Part shown: positions 31,337 to 42,900 of the stretch, piece by piece
Numbering within the stretch: position 1 is the stretch's first letter
Layout: each line of letters opens with the position of its first letter
NCBI GenBank assembly: GCA_964016985.1
Contig: OZ024823.1
Span: 62,578,514-62,642,513 of the forward strand
DNA length: 64,000 bases
Direction: 5' to 3'
Origin: Anodontia alba
Taxonomy: Eukaryota > Mollusca > Bivalvia > Lucinida > Lucinidae
Made by a program: the position numbers and the translations under genes
The notes under the pieces: generated by a model
Seen by the model: the letters and a program-made list of their open reading frames with translations, nothing else
Told to the model about the DNA's origin: nothing
Databases searched by the model: none

Positions 31337-31553
31337 TAGTTTTACGGCCCAGTCAACACTATTTAGGTTATTTTTGAGCCGGTCAATTTACATAACCGCA
31401 CTTCCTGGGTAGGCTTATACATAAGTGGTTAACCAGTATAGTGCACATTCTTTCGCCAGAAACTGACAAAGGCCCTTCTTGAATCAGTGGAAGGGAGAGA
31501 ATGACCCCACAAAAGAATGTTGCCCCAGCATCTTTCGAACCCGCGACCTCCTA
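31337..31553 (-). mobile_element. SINE family A, truncated copy
   Basis: Body 'ttttacggcccagtcaacac' through 'tcgaacccgcgacctcct'. The sequence breaks off inside the tRNA-like head. Confidence 0.85.
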
Positions 31554-31639
31554 AAATTGACAGAAAAGAAAAACAGCCTGCAAGATTAATGAAAATGACT
31601 TGAAAATAGCATTGAAATGCATTCTCAGGCAATCCAATT

Positions 31640-31815
31640 TTAAAAATTTCACGGGGGAGGCCCCCCAGACCCCCCTTATGCGGGGAAACCCCCTCTCATA
31701 CACCCCCTCTCGCGGCTTACACCGCTCGATACATGTCTTCGGCAGTCAATGCTCCACCCCCCCCCACCCCCGCCCCCCCCCCCCCCCCGTCTTCAGACCT
31801 TCTGGGTCCAGCCCT
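31640..31815. repeat. C-run repeat ('gggggaggccccccagaccc' type)
   Basis: A C-rich stretch with 'cacgggggaggccccccaga', 'ggggaaaccccctc' and a long C tract. This kind of repeat is common in marine invertebrates; the identification is by general pattern only. Confidence 0.45.
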
Positions 31816-31829
31816 GCAGCTTCAATAGA

Positions 31830-32807
31830 AAAATGATTTAGAGGGCCAAATATTGTTATCATCCGATCATGATAAGCGACTGAAGTGAAAATTGAATTTG
31901 CAAACTTTTGCATTCATTGCTAACTTTAAAAAAATAGCATGTACAGATATTTTCAGTGGTACGATGAGTAATATCCACCAGTTCATCAGCAAACATTTGT
32001 TTTATCGGGAGTCTTTACCGTCTGCTATTGAAACTACATCATTGGATTTCGGGTATTTTCCGGATTCGAATATGATGGGAGAGAAGCCAAACTCTGCGCT
32101 CGATAGAAGATTTCGAAAGTTAAACTTGTTCAAAGCATTAATATTCGGCCATCGCTTTTAGACGTGTGAAACAAAACTAACCAAACAGCAGTCGCCATTC
32201 CTCGGGCAGAGTAGATATACACACTATCGGAACGCACGGTAGATTTTCTTATGCCACGAGCTGTACCCACGGGCACTTTTCTTACGACGCGAGTTTCGCG
32301 GACGGTGAGACGGACTCTGAAGGACGGACACACATAAATTTGGGACACTGACAGTAGACAGAAAGATGGCGGAAACTTTTATATTGGTCATAAAATTGGC
32401 CCCGTATGGAACACATCAGGGAAACATCGTGCAAATTGTACCTCACCAATCCTGTACTTATATAACAATAAGCATGTGAGTGAGCTTCAATGGTCTTAAC
32501 TATGGCTATGTAGATTGATATAAGGAGCGATTCCATTAAACAATAATGCCATTAAATCTTATAATTATATACGAGAAATAAAAATACAGTCAGAAAGCAG
32601 TTATTTAATACGTATTTGCAAAGATTACCGGGAATGCATGGATACGTTTCCGTAATTAGTATGCGCCGTGAAAAGTGTCCGACAGATAAGCATTTTTCTT
32701 CTAAGGCAAGAAATTGTTTAACAAAATGGCTATTAATATACTGCAAAGAAAAATAAAAAAAAATCCATCTCTTGTTTTTATCCCTGTTCCATGCTTGTTT
32801 AGTCCAG
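31830..32807. other. Non-coding DNA
   Basis: Open frames on both strands lack family resemblance. No gene recognised. Confidence 0.5.
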
Positions 32808-32811
32808 ACAC

Positions 32812-32847
<36 letters not shown>
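32808..32847. repeat. (CT)n microsatellite
   Basis: CT dinucleotide tract. Confidence 0.96.
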
Positions 32848-32849
<2 letters not shown>

Positions 32850-32853
<4 letters not shown>

Positions 32854-33439
32854 GTATAATTTAAAGAGTTATTTGAGGAAATGACAAACAAAGATTACAT
32901 TTACTCGGACATCAACCTTAATTCTGTAACGCTAAGCCCTAACATCTCGGTTTTAAGCGAAAACTTGCCTGCATGGTGTGAGTTCACCGGAAGGCAATAC
33001 AAAAAATTGTAAGTGTTTTCAACAATCAAGATTTTTCATTTTTCCCAACATGTTAACACTGTATTCACACATGATGTAATGTATCGTTTCCCAGAATTAC
33101 CAAATATTGACCATATTTAAAACACTAAATTACAGTTCATTCTGGACGATAACATTTCTGTAAAAATGACCTTGGAAAAGTGAACTTATGGTATAACAAT
33201 CCAACACGAAGAAAAAGCTAATGCATCAAGGTTTACCCCTCTCCATCCGTCTGTTCGTGCATATGCGCATGTATAATATCTTGTACTTCCTGCAAGTGAA
33301 CATACGTAATATATCTTCTATAAAAAGGCATTCCTATAGTATATACAAAATTATACAGGCTTTACTAAGCTCATAGGACCCTAACTCCAACAGTAGGCAA
33401 ACCAGAGTTCTGCACATCGTCTGATAGTATTTAATACGG
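32850..33439. other. AT-rich non-coding DNA
   Basis: No gene recognised. Confidence 0.55.
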
Positions 33440-33985
33440 CTAGCTACGGTTATCCTTTTGGCAAAAACCGCAGAAGTTCGTGCGATAAGCCGCAAAACAG
33501 TCTTACGAATTTGCAGCGTCGGACGGTTGTCGCAGCGTCGTACGTCAAATTTCAACATACACATTATTTCTACAATTTTTGGCGATTTTTGCACGCTGTA
33601 CGGCTGCCGTATTTTTGCCTCAAGACAAACGCAGGGTTGACATATGATTTCGCACGATTTTCAAAGGTTTTGGATACTGGCCGTTTTCGCACGATGAACG
33701 CACGAACATGGTAAGGCATTCGTGCGACAGCCTTACATTTTTTTCTTTATGTACGGATGACTGCAAGAATTCTTACGACAGCCTTGCGACAGTTTTATAA
33801 ATTTGCACGACAGTCCTACGGCCATCTTGCGACTGTCGCAGAAATTGTTTGCAATTTCGGACGTTGAAGCTGCTAACATCGTACTATAACTGAAACAGCC
33901 GTACGGGCATTGTGAGGCTGCCTTGCGATATTAAATACATATCAGGAAATCGTACGGCAAAAAATCGTACGCATGATGTGAAACA
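33440..33985. repeat. Region of irregular 'tgcgacag / cgtacgg / cgcacga' motifs
   Basis: More than ten short related words (gtgcgacag, ttgcgacagt, cgtacggc, tcgcacgatt, gtacgacag-type) occur in both orientations. Spacing is irregular. It looks like a hairpin-rich non-autonomous element or decayed short tandem array. No protein-coding evidence. Confidence 0.5.
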
Positions 33986-34430
33986 GGCTTAATTATTTTA
34001 AATTTTTCACATGGGCTTTCGTTTTGGAAAAGCCTAGATGTGAACTATAACTTACAAATGGTTCAGAATACCATCAATAAACCATATACATTCTCGTTGT
34101 TTACGATAAGATGCATTGGCTAATAAAGGCTATGCCCCGCACGAGAAGAACATGGATCTCGGATTCCCAGGGATACTTCGGGGGCATGTCCCACACCTTC
34201 TCTTCATAAAATGCTTTTAATCTTGATACTTTTTCAGACAACCACCCGTAAACCATATATATTCCTGATTCTTATAAAAACCACATTAGTGACAAGATTC
34301 TTTGGTTCCACAGGGGTTGCCTGAAGCATACCCAACACTTTCGCTTCACAAAAGGTTTAATGTCTCCGTAAAACGTTTAGATCACCTTTCCATAACCATT
34401 AATACACTTTTTCTTTCTTTCAATGTGGGC
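33986..34430. other. Non-coding DNA
   Basis: No gene recognised. Confidence 0.5.
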
Positions 34431-34434
34431 CCCC

Positions 34435-34575
34435 GTAGAATATTGGATAAGAGAGTTGACTCTTTATCCATTAGGTTTCTCACCGCTGTGGTTCGAGCCC
34501 AGCTCGGGTCATATGTGGGAAAGCCAAGTTCTGCTTACGGATGGTCAGGTGGTTTTTCTCCGGGTAAGTAAATAA
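34435..34575 (+). mobile_element. SINE family B, + copy (5' part)
   Basis: tRNA-like head 'ggataagagagttgactctt' with B-box GTGGTTCGAGCCC, then 'gaaagccaagttctgcttac' and 'ggtcaggtggtttttctccg'. Other copies, in opposite orientation, are at 50005-50225 and 51630-51893. It is followed by AAGT-type repeats. Confidence 0.8.
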
Positions 34576-34782
34576 GTAAAGTAAATAAGACACATTCAGT
34601 GACACAAACCTCGAGGAGACATCTGTGTTTTTCTTGAAAATAAATTTCAGTTTTAACTTTTCTGACGCTTATGGTGCTGGTCTGTAAGGTAAGCAAGAGC
34701 TTATGTGGTAATCAAGGCTTACATGAATAATTTTCTGCGTCATTAAGCAGCATTTAAATTACATGAGCAAACTAAGGTGCTT

Positions 34783-34787
<5 letters not shown>

Positions 34788-34822
<35 letters not shown>
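34788..34822. repeat. (GA)n microsatellite
   Basis: GA dinucleotide tract. Confidence 0.95.
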
Positions 34823-34824
<2 letters not shown>

Positions 34825-35385
34825 CGGACGGACTATGAAGTTCGTTTTATCACGAGCAGTGCAGTCGAAGAGGTAAGACGCAAACTGGAAAAGTCCTGAA
34901 CAAACCGCAAAGCAAACATTGCCGTTACAAAAGAATTTTTTCAAAGTATACAACCCGCCTGTCATCCTTTTCATTGAACTCTTCAGCCATTGGATATAAA
35001 TATGCATGTTTTTTCTGGCCAACAAGATTGGCCGTGCGCTTCGCTCAAAGAACAGCGAAAACTCATCAGGCTGTGTGTTGAAACAGACATATCTAGACCG
35101 TCCAGGTTGTTATGGGATACTCATCGGTAATTTGGCTTCAACTATGACGATCAAATACTGGTGACCCAACAGAAACAATGTGACATTTCCAATGCCATGC
35201 AGCACCACTGCAATAAAAGAAAATAAGTTGCGCCTCCGCACAGCCTCATTACTTGTCGTCAAAATAAACTGTGTCCTAAAATTTCAAAAAAAGTAAACAA
35301 GTCCACAATGATAGATAGAAATGATGTCAATAAGAACAGGATCTATTGAAAACGAAAACAAAAGATAAACAACGAAAGAAAAGTT
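34825..35385. other. Non-coding DNA
   Basis: No gene recognised. Confidence 0.5.
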
Positions 35386-35389
35386 ATCA

Positions 35390-35715
35390 CTTATGGTGGG
35401 ATTCGAACTTCAGACCCCATGCATACGAAGTAGCCATAGTTACCATTGCGCCAGAAAAGTTGTTGTATTGTTTGCTAGTCAGTTTTATTATAAACCAATA
35501 TTTTGTCCACTAAGAAATACAACTATTCATAACAGTGAAAATGGTCAGTTTCTTCGCTTGAATAAACAACTTTGCGATGTGGATCTAGCTTTACGATTAT
35601 CTAGTATTAATGGAAAATGTCTATGTAAAATGCATTATTACGTATCAGCTAAATCCGCCGCCACCCGATAGTCGTTAATTTTAGTTATAGTTTATAGTTT
35701 TTCTTAATGGAACTA
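35390..35715 (-). mobile_element. SINE family C, minus copy
   Basis: On the minus strand it begins 'tagactagttccattaag', contains 'actataaactataac' and 'cactgttatgaatagttgta', and ends in a tRNA-like block (A-box TGGCGCAATGGTAACTATGG, B-box AGTTCGAATCCC). The order matches 29570-29790, so the tRNA-like part is distal in both. Confidence 0.55.
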
Positions 35716-35736
35716 GTCTATTAATGGATCAATTAA

Positions 35737-36091
35737 AGGTTCCATATTGCTCAAAAGTAGACATTTGTTTTATCAAAGAAAGGTTTATAAAAATATCAAT
35801 ACAATCATAAATGTGGCATCTGACAGACTGGCAAAATACCAGTTAGTCTCTCGTTCTTGAACTGGATCAAAATGGAATGATTTTTTATCGTATCTCTGAA
35901 TTTATGTTGCCAACATTAATTCAGAGATACAATAAAAATCATTTCAGTTTTGATCCACTTCAAAAACGAGAGACTAAATGAAATTTTACAGGCTGTCAGA
36001 TGCCACATTTTATGATTGTATTAATACCATATATCAATTTATTAAACCTTTCTTGGATAAAAAATGTCTATTTTTGAGGAATATGGAGCCT
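35737..36091. mobile_element. 355-bp fold-back MITE with TTAA target duplication
   Basis: The whole element is one inverted repeat: the left arm begins aggttccatattgctcaaaa, the right arm ends ttttgaggaatatggagcct, and the arms meet around 'atttatgttgccaacatta'. TTAA flanks it on both sides (35733-35736 and 36092-36095), the signature of piggyBac-type transposition. It has no coding capacity and is presumably mobilised in trans. Confidence 0.88.
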
Positions 36092-36279
36092 TTAAAGATA
36101 GAGGTACCCAGGATAGGTCGCAGTCACGAAATACAGTTTTACCAAGACACCGGAAAAAGTCCAGGATTAGGTCTTATTGGTCTAAACAAGCCAGAAAATA
36201 TGACTTCAGGATTTTTTTTTTTATTATTTTATGTGTGCGTGTGTTCATTGCCCTCAAGGATACTTCGTTTTACAATCTA

Positions 36280-36400
36280 TTAACCCATTCAAGAGTCCAA
36301 TAAAAAGGAAAATTTAAACATTCAAGCGTCCAATAAAAGGGATACTTGCAAACAGTGTACACTCAGAACGATGTAGAAAAGTCGTAGACGGGTTAAAGGA
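36280..36400. repeat. MITE family I-like fragment
   Basis: 'ctattaacccattcaagagtc', 'gcaaacagtgtacactcaga' and 'gacgggttaaagg' resemble terminal and internal parts of family I, with a short direct duplication 'tcaag.gtccaataaaa'. Confidence 0.4.
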
Positions 36401-36489
36401 TACTAGGAATAACATCGCTTCAGCTGACTTCCTGGTGGTGAAGAATTTGTTCAAAAGGTCACGGTCCGTAAATCAAGCTGGCCACCATA

Positions 36490-36495
<6 letters not shown>

Positions 36496-36531
<36 letters not shown>

Positions 36532-36541
36532 GATATCCATA

Positions 36542-36619
<78 letters not shown>
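36496..36619. repeat. (TA)n microsatellite, interrupted
   Basis: Two TA runs split by 'tttagatatccatactca'. Confidence 0.97.
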
Positions 36620-36622
<3 letters not shown>

Positions 36623-36704
36623 AATTTGAACATACTTTTCTCGAGGAGCAAAAAAAGGTATCAGTGTAAATGGGAGCGGAAATGGAAGTGCAATATGTTG
36701 GTTT

Positions 36705-36838
36705 GCGGTGAATGGATACACTTCACTTGCAGGGGAAACAACTCTGTCAAATGTCAAAATATTTGCCTCTCTTCTGAAAATGTTAGGTGTCTCCCTTGTT
36801 AAAATGGTAGAAACAGGCGTATCCATTTCCCTTAAATG
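36705..36838. mobile_element. MITE family E, copy 6 (internally deleted)
   Basis: Left end 'gaatggatacacttcacttg' and right end 'gcgtatccatttcccttaaa' are inverted. The central palindrome present in other copies is largely missing. Confidence 0.65.
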
Positions 36839-36839
36839 A

Positions 36840-37670
36840 TAGTCTTAAGGTGACCTTTGATATTTTTATACGTCAAGGTCAAAACTGCTTTCCTGAAACA
36901 GAATCGTTACCTAGTAATCCGTCCCTGAAGATAATGACTGTAGTTATGTTAGAGAAAAAGGTAAAACAAGGGAAATGCTCTAACCGAATTTGTGAAAAAA
37001 AAGACCCAGAACGGATTAAATATCCCGAAATCCTCCATAAAAAAGTTTCCAGTCAACGGTCTACATGTACCATCACAGTCGGTCAGGGAACCAAATACAC
37101 ATTTTGTTTCTGTTTTGCCTAATAACAATTTTCAAATGGCACTGTTCAATTATGCTTTTTGTCTCGTCCAATACATTATTTATTTCAGTTGCCATGGAAA
37201 ATAACGTTATGTAATAAACAAATGTGTTTGGTCAGCAGTATTTTAGTCTTCCCTATAGGGACCTTCCTGAGACATATTAATGTGACTCATTTATAGACCA
37301 AGTGCAAATAAGTAGAATCTGAAGCTGAACAACGGAACCGCGACCTCTGTGTGGAAACCTTGGCTGCCTTTTCCCGTGGATGTTAAGATCGTTCATGCGT
37401 TGCTGTCCATATTTTGTCTGTCTTAATATAACTTTTGTGTAACAGGAAGAAATCAAAATATGGCCGCATCATGGGAAAAGAGCCGATATACTATTAGTTC
37501 ACTTAGGCCTAAGAACTAGACATTTGACCTCCCTAAGGGGCCAGGCATGCGCACTGACAGTTTTGATTCGACGGAAGAGACTTTTACCTCACGAAGTGTT
37601 TATATGTTGTCATCTTTCAAGTGCCGCATGTTATAGATGTAGATCTCTTACGCAAGTGGACTACATCCCA
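36840..37670. other. Non-coding DNA
   Basis: Open frames near 36850-37200 lack recognisable homology. No gene. Confidence 0.5.
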
Positions 37671-37752
37671 GCTGGCATTCTGCTTACATCTGTATCGGAG
37701 GTTTCTGTCGGGCCGATAACTGTCCGATATAGATTTTAGTAGAATGCTAGAT
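37671..37752. mobile_element. Mini-palindrome MITE family H, copy 2
   Basis: 'ctggcattctgcttacatct' with 'gtatcgga' faces 'ctgtccgatatagattttag' and 'tagaatgct'. Confidence 0.72.
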
Positions 37753-37923
37753 GAGATTCGACTGCCACGACTGAGCGGAGGTCAGATGTTAGAAGCGAGG
37801 AGTCTTGAAACTGAATGTCAGAAGTACTGGTTAGATGCAGGGAATCGTGAATTTTGAGTTCCTCCAGAACCTCCATATAATCTGGATGGTAGACATTTGC
37901 AGTATACGAGTCGTGAAATAGTA

Positions 37924-38525
37924 AGTAATCCCAGAGCTAAACTTATAACAATAATTCCAGAGCTAAACATGTAACAATAATCCCAGAGCTAAACATGTAA
38001 CAATAATCCCAGAGCTAAACTAATAACAATACTCCCAGCTAAACTTATAATAATTCTCCCAGAGCTAAACTTATAACAGTAATACAAGAGCTTACTTTAT
38101 AACAATAATCTTAGAGCTAAACTTATAATAATAATACCAAAGCTAAACTTATAACATTAATCTTATGCTAAACTTATTATGAAGATCCAAGGCTAAACTT
38201 ATAACAGTAATCCCAAAGCTAAACTTATAACAATAATCCTATACTAAACCTATAATTTAAATCCAAGGTTAAACATAACAGTAATCCCAGAGCTAAACTT
38301 ATAACAATAATCCCATAGCTAAACTTATGACAATAATCCCAGAACTAAACCTATAATAATAATCACAGTGCTAAACTTATAACAATAATCCCAGAGCTAA
38401 ACTTATGACAATAATCCCAGAGCTAAACTAATAATAATAATAATAATAATCCAAGAGTTAAACTTATAGCAATAATCTCAGAGCTAAAACTTTTGACAAT
38501 AATTCAAGAGCTAAACTGATAATAC
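37924..38525. repeat. Minisatellite, ~25-bp unit
   Basis: About two dozen copies of a unit like 'cccagagctaaacttataacaataat', with point changes and one local AAT expansion (38428-38447). Confidence 0.95.
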
Positions 38526-38526
38526 A

Positions 38527-38790
38527 TTACTTTAATGGAATGGAAAATGTGTTGCCTCCTTTTTAAAAATGGATCTACTCTAAAAGAAAAATAATATGTA
38601 TTCACGAGTAGAAATTCCCAGTCAGCATTCTGCTTACCTCTATATCGGACCGTTATCGGCCAGACAGGAATTCAAGCTTGGTTGTTTTCTTTAAGAGTGC
38701 ATCCGTTTTCAGAAAAAAGAATGGAGTGCAGGAAATCAAGCAAAAAGTTGTCCCCTTTATACCAAAATGCGGAAAAGTGTATTCAGTGTC
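38527..38790. mobile_element. MITE family E, copy 7, carrying a family H fragment
   Basis: Family E text 'atggatctactctaaaagaa' and 'cgttttcagaaaaaagaatg', 'gtgcaggaaatcaagcaaaa' is split by 38621-38660, whose 'cattctgcttacctctatat' and 'cggaccgttatcggcc' match family H. H therefore inserted after E. Confidence 0.65.
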
Positions 38791-38799
38791 ATTTTATAC

Positions 38800-39230
38800 T
38801 AAGACCTTCAAACTTTAGAATAAGCGACGACAGTTTTAGTTGGTCATGAACGCTAAGTTTCAATTAACCTGGAATTACCTAAAAAAAGGAACGCCAACTA
38901 CGTTTCATGAGATACATGCATGTACTTACTCTAAATACCTTTGTATTTAAGACACAAAACATGAGACGAACTTAAAATAAAATTTGTCTTATGTCTTATG
39001 TGCACTTTAAACAATCATAAACGTTGAATATGTCAAAAATACTTTATGTTAATTTGTCTAAAACTTGTTACATAAGTGGGAAACGGTGTACCCACAGACC
39101 AGATTCCTTGTTCCGGGTCTATACCGTTTGCTCAGATCTGTCTCTATGATACATTGTGTAAATAAGGCAGAAATAACAAGGGTCTATAAAACTATTAATA
39201 ATAAAACATTTGCCTGAGGTCTCTGTCACT
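38800..39230. other. AT-rich non-coding DNA
   Basis: No gene recognised. A weak MITE-like 'gaccagattccttgttccgg' lies near 39097. Confidence 0.5.
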
Positions 39231-39232
39231 GT

Positions 39233-39291
39233 TTAAGGGACTGGATTCATTTGCTAGATTCTTCTCAGTTTTCACAAGGGAGGCAACTTTT
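39233..39291. mobile_element. MITE family E, copy 8, left part
   Basis: Starts 'aagggactggattcatttgc' and reaches the LINE insertion point. The right part resumes at 44330 ('agggaggcaacttttgtgat') and continues through 'ctccctttggggtaag' and 'ttcagaaggggcaaaa' to about 44530. Confidence 0.65.
39277..39291. repeat. 15-bp target-site duplication, left
   Basis: agggaggcaactttt, identical to 44330-44344. It directly precedes the T17 run that is the minus-strand poly(A) tail of the LINE. Confidence 0.92.
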
Positions 39292-39917
39292 TTTTTTTTT
39301 TTTTGTCCACATCTTTATTTTATTAATTTATGCATGTAATACATATACATAATAGATACTGATATATTGATAAGCTTTCATTCTATCTCTCATCCTTCTT
39401 AAGCTATATGAACTATTGTTTTGTCTGTCAGAGTACAATAATATTTCAGTATTCATATACAAGGAGACTCTTTTAATTAATAATGTCTGCTTTTGTATAT
39501 GAAACAACTTTTCATTGGCTATAGTCCCTTTTCGCAACCACAAAAACTGTTTATACTTTCTGCTTATTTTGATATAGGAACCATGAGTTATCAAAACTGT
39601 CTTTGTGATTTGAAAAAGGATCATGTTCATATATATACATGCAGTTGATTATACTATACTAACCGAACTTGATGAAGACATAAACATTCTAATCTGCTCT
39701 GCATTACTTGTCTGCTTACCTGAACATAAACATAGGGCTGTATGGCTTATGGCTACAAAAGATATTAAGTTTAAGAGTTTGGGTATCGGCTACATCTATA
39801 TTAAGTTTAATGGTTTAATAGTTCCTGCAACTGCCTTTTTTCAAGATGATGTTTGTGGAAAAATATTGTTGTTTTTTTTTTTTTTTTTTTTTTTTTCTTT
39901 TGTTTTGTTTTTTCTGG

Positions 39918-42900
39918 CTATGGCGTATCAGTTGTACCTTCCATTATGTGACTTAAAAGTGACCATTTGGCTTGAAATTTATTCTGTTTATTATGAATTT
40001 TTGAGATGTATTTCTCATTCTGATATTTTCTTTTCAGGTAGATAATAAAATTTTCCAGCCTAATGCTATTTGCCAAAAACTTTGTTTTGTAGATAAAGTA
40101 CTTACCTAATAGCAGTATGTAGTTAAGTAGTTCATTATTTTCTTGTTTAGAAAAAATAACATTCTTTATGGTTAAATGAAGTATAACATTAGCTTGAATT
40201 CTTAACCAATTCTTCATAGCCAACCAAAATTCTTTCACTTTATTACAGTTGAAAAGCACATGTATTATTGTTTCAGTTTCCAGGCTGCAAAAAGTGCATC
40301 TGTCATTGTCTACTTTATTTATTTTGTGAAGAAAAGATTTTGTAACTAGTATATGGTTATTTACTTTAAACTGAAACTCTTGTAATTTTACTTCTTTGAT
40401 ATTTTTAATTGTATCATTATAACTATTCCATTCTTCCTGTGTAATATTTCCTAATATATTAACCCACTTTTGAGATGGTGGACTTGAATCCTGGTTTCCA
40501 ACAATAATATTATATAATGTTCTACTACCTTCTTTGTCTTTACATAATAATTTAAGATACAATTTCGAGCAACATTTTGTTTCCTGTTCTTACATACAAA
40601 ATTATTTTGGTTGACTTTAGTTTTCCAGTACGTAGGCAACTTTCTTAAGATTGATTGATAGTCTAAAAAAGTCCCATGTATACCATAATTTTCTTTCAGT
40701 TCATCAAATTGATAAAAATTTCCATCTTCATTAAGTAAGTCTATAACATTTTTTAATACCTTTATCATGCCATTCTTTAAAATATAAATTTTGTCCCCCA
40801 TTCATATTTGAGTTAAACCATATTGGGCAATATAAAATATCTTCAAGTGTCTCGATTCTGACTGCTTTGCAAAAGTTATTCCAACTTATTAGTAAATCTT
40901 TCCAAAATGGGTTTATTAGCTCATTTGCCTTTATGCCTGCATAATTATTTCCTTTAGTAAAAAGACTATCCATATTTATGTATGAAAGACTGCTCCATGT
41001 GCAACTGGGTTGTGAAATTAGTCGCCTTAGCCATGTAACTTTTAATGCTGTAACAAAACTGTCTATTTGAATCATTCTTAAACCCCCTTGTGTTATATCT
41101 TTAATTATAATTTTTCTTTTTATCTTGTCAGGCCCAGAATTCCACAGGAATTTATAAAATAATTTATTTAGGCTTTGTACTAAATTTCCTGGTGGGTTGG
41201 GTAGAGCCAGAAATAAATGAACAAATTTTGATATGGCTAATGATTTAATAACAGTTATCTTTCCAGGCAATGTAATTTTTCTTCTTGACCAAGACTTGAT
41301 AATATTTTCCACTTTTTTAAGGACATCATTTGCATTTTGATCCCATATGTCAAAAACCTCTGGCGTAAAAGTCACTCCTAGGATTTTAAAAGGTTCTTGA
41401 TTCCAGACTAAATTATATTCCAAGCATAACTTACGATTTGATCTATTCATTGATCCAATCCATATTGCTCTTGTTTTTTCAACATTTATTTTTAAACCAG
41501 ACATTGAATAAAATAATTTTAATTTATCTAAAGTTTTTTTAGCGATATTTCTGATCCGTCTAAGAATATTTGAGTGTCATCAGCATATTGACTCAATTTG
41601 AATTCTTTATTTTCTATTATTATCCCTTTGATAAGATTGTCTTTTCTGATCATTTGGCTTAATACCTCTGCACATAGGAGAAAAATGTATGGGGAGATAG
41701 GGTCTCCTTATCTACAGCCTCTTTGTAGTCCAAAAAACTCTGACATATGACCGTTTTGTAATATACATGACTCAGAACCAGTCTGAAATAATTTGATCCA
41801 CCGTTGAAAGGATGGTCCAAAATTAAAGTATTTGAGTGTTTTGTGTATAAATTTCCATGAAACGGAATCAAATGCTTGTTGAAAATCAATAGAAAGTATC
41901 AAACCTGGTAGTTGTTGTTGTTTTGTCTCAAAAAGAATGTCATAAATTTGGCTTATGTTTTCTCCTATAAATCTTCCAGAAATAAAACCTTTTTGATCTT
42001 CATGTATCAGTTTATGTAGTACAGTTTTAAGGCGTGCAGCAATAACAGAGGAAGCTAATTTATAGATTACATTAAGAAGGGAAATAGGTCGCCAATTCTT
42101 CAGATAGAAGGGTGATTTATTTGGTTTTGGTAAGCAGGTGATTATACCTTGTTTTTGAGTTATTGATAATGAGCCAGTTCTATAACCATAATTTAATGAG
42201 TTTAATATGAAAAATTTCAGATCAGTCCAAAAAAATTTTTAAAAATTCTGCAGTAAATCCATCATTTCCAGGTGTTTTTAAATTTTTCATATTTTTTAAT
42301 GCCTCTGCAAGCTCTGAATATTTAATATCTCCTTCCAATAATTCAGCTTCATTATCAGTCAGTCTAGAACTATTTTCTCCTATTTTGGATTCAATTGGAG
42401 TATCATCAATAATGATATTTTCACTGTACAAATTTTTAAAGTATGTTTTCTGGCTGTTTAATATTTCATCTGTGCTCAAACATTCTTGGCCATTTTCCTC
42501 TATTATTTTTGTGATAACTTTATTTGTGAAATTTCTCTTTTCAAGATTAAGAAAATAGCCAGAAGGTTTCTCTCCTAAATCCTCGTATCTACACCGTGAT
42601 CTTAACATGACTCCTTCAATTTTACTTTTTCTTATTTCATGTAATCTGTTTTTCTTATCATTCAGTAAGTTAATGTCTTCTTGACTGACTGTTTGTAAAT
42701 TCTCAGTAATTTTGCTTTCTAAATTTAATATTTCGTCTTCTAGCTGTTTTTCCTGTCTACTGTTTTCCTTCTTTTTTCTTGAGCTGTATTTTATTGTTTC
42801 CCCCCTGATAGCTAAAAGTATCATTTCCAACAAAAGCTGGTCATTTATAGAATACGTATTATGTATATTATTATTATTGTTATTAAAGATATTGTTATTA

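Noticed and set aside
32130..32536. Minus-strand frames 'MSQIYVCPSFRVRL...' and neighbour
   Set aside because: No homology, no splice context, and composition compatible with chance.
36435..36826. Frames over the TA tract
   Set aside because: Tyr-Ile repeats from simple sequence.
37924..38525. CRISPR-like array
   Set aside because: Units are contiguous with no unique spacers, in eukaryotic DNA; it is a minisatellite.
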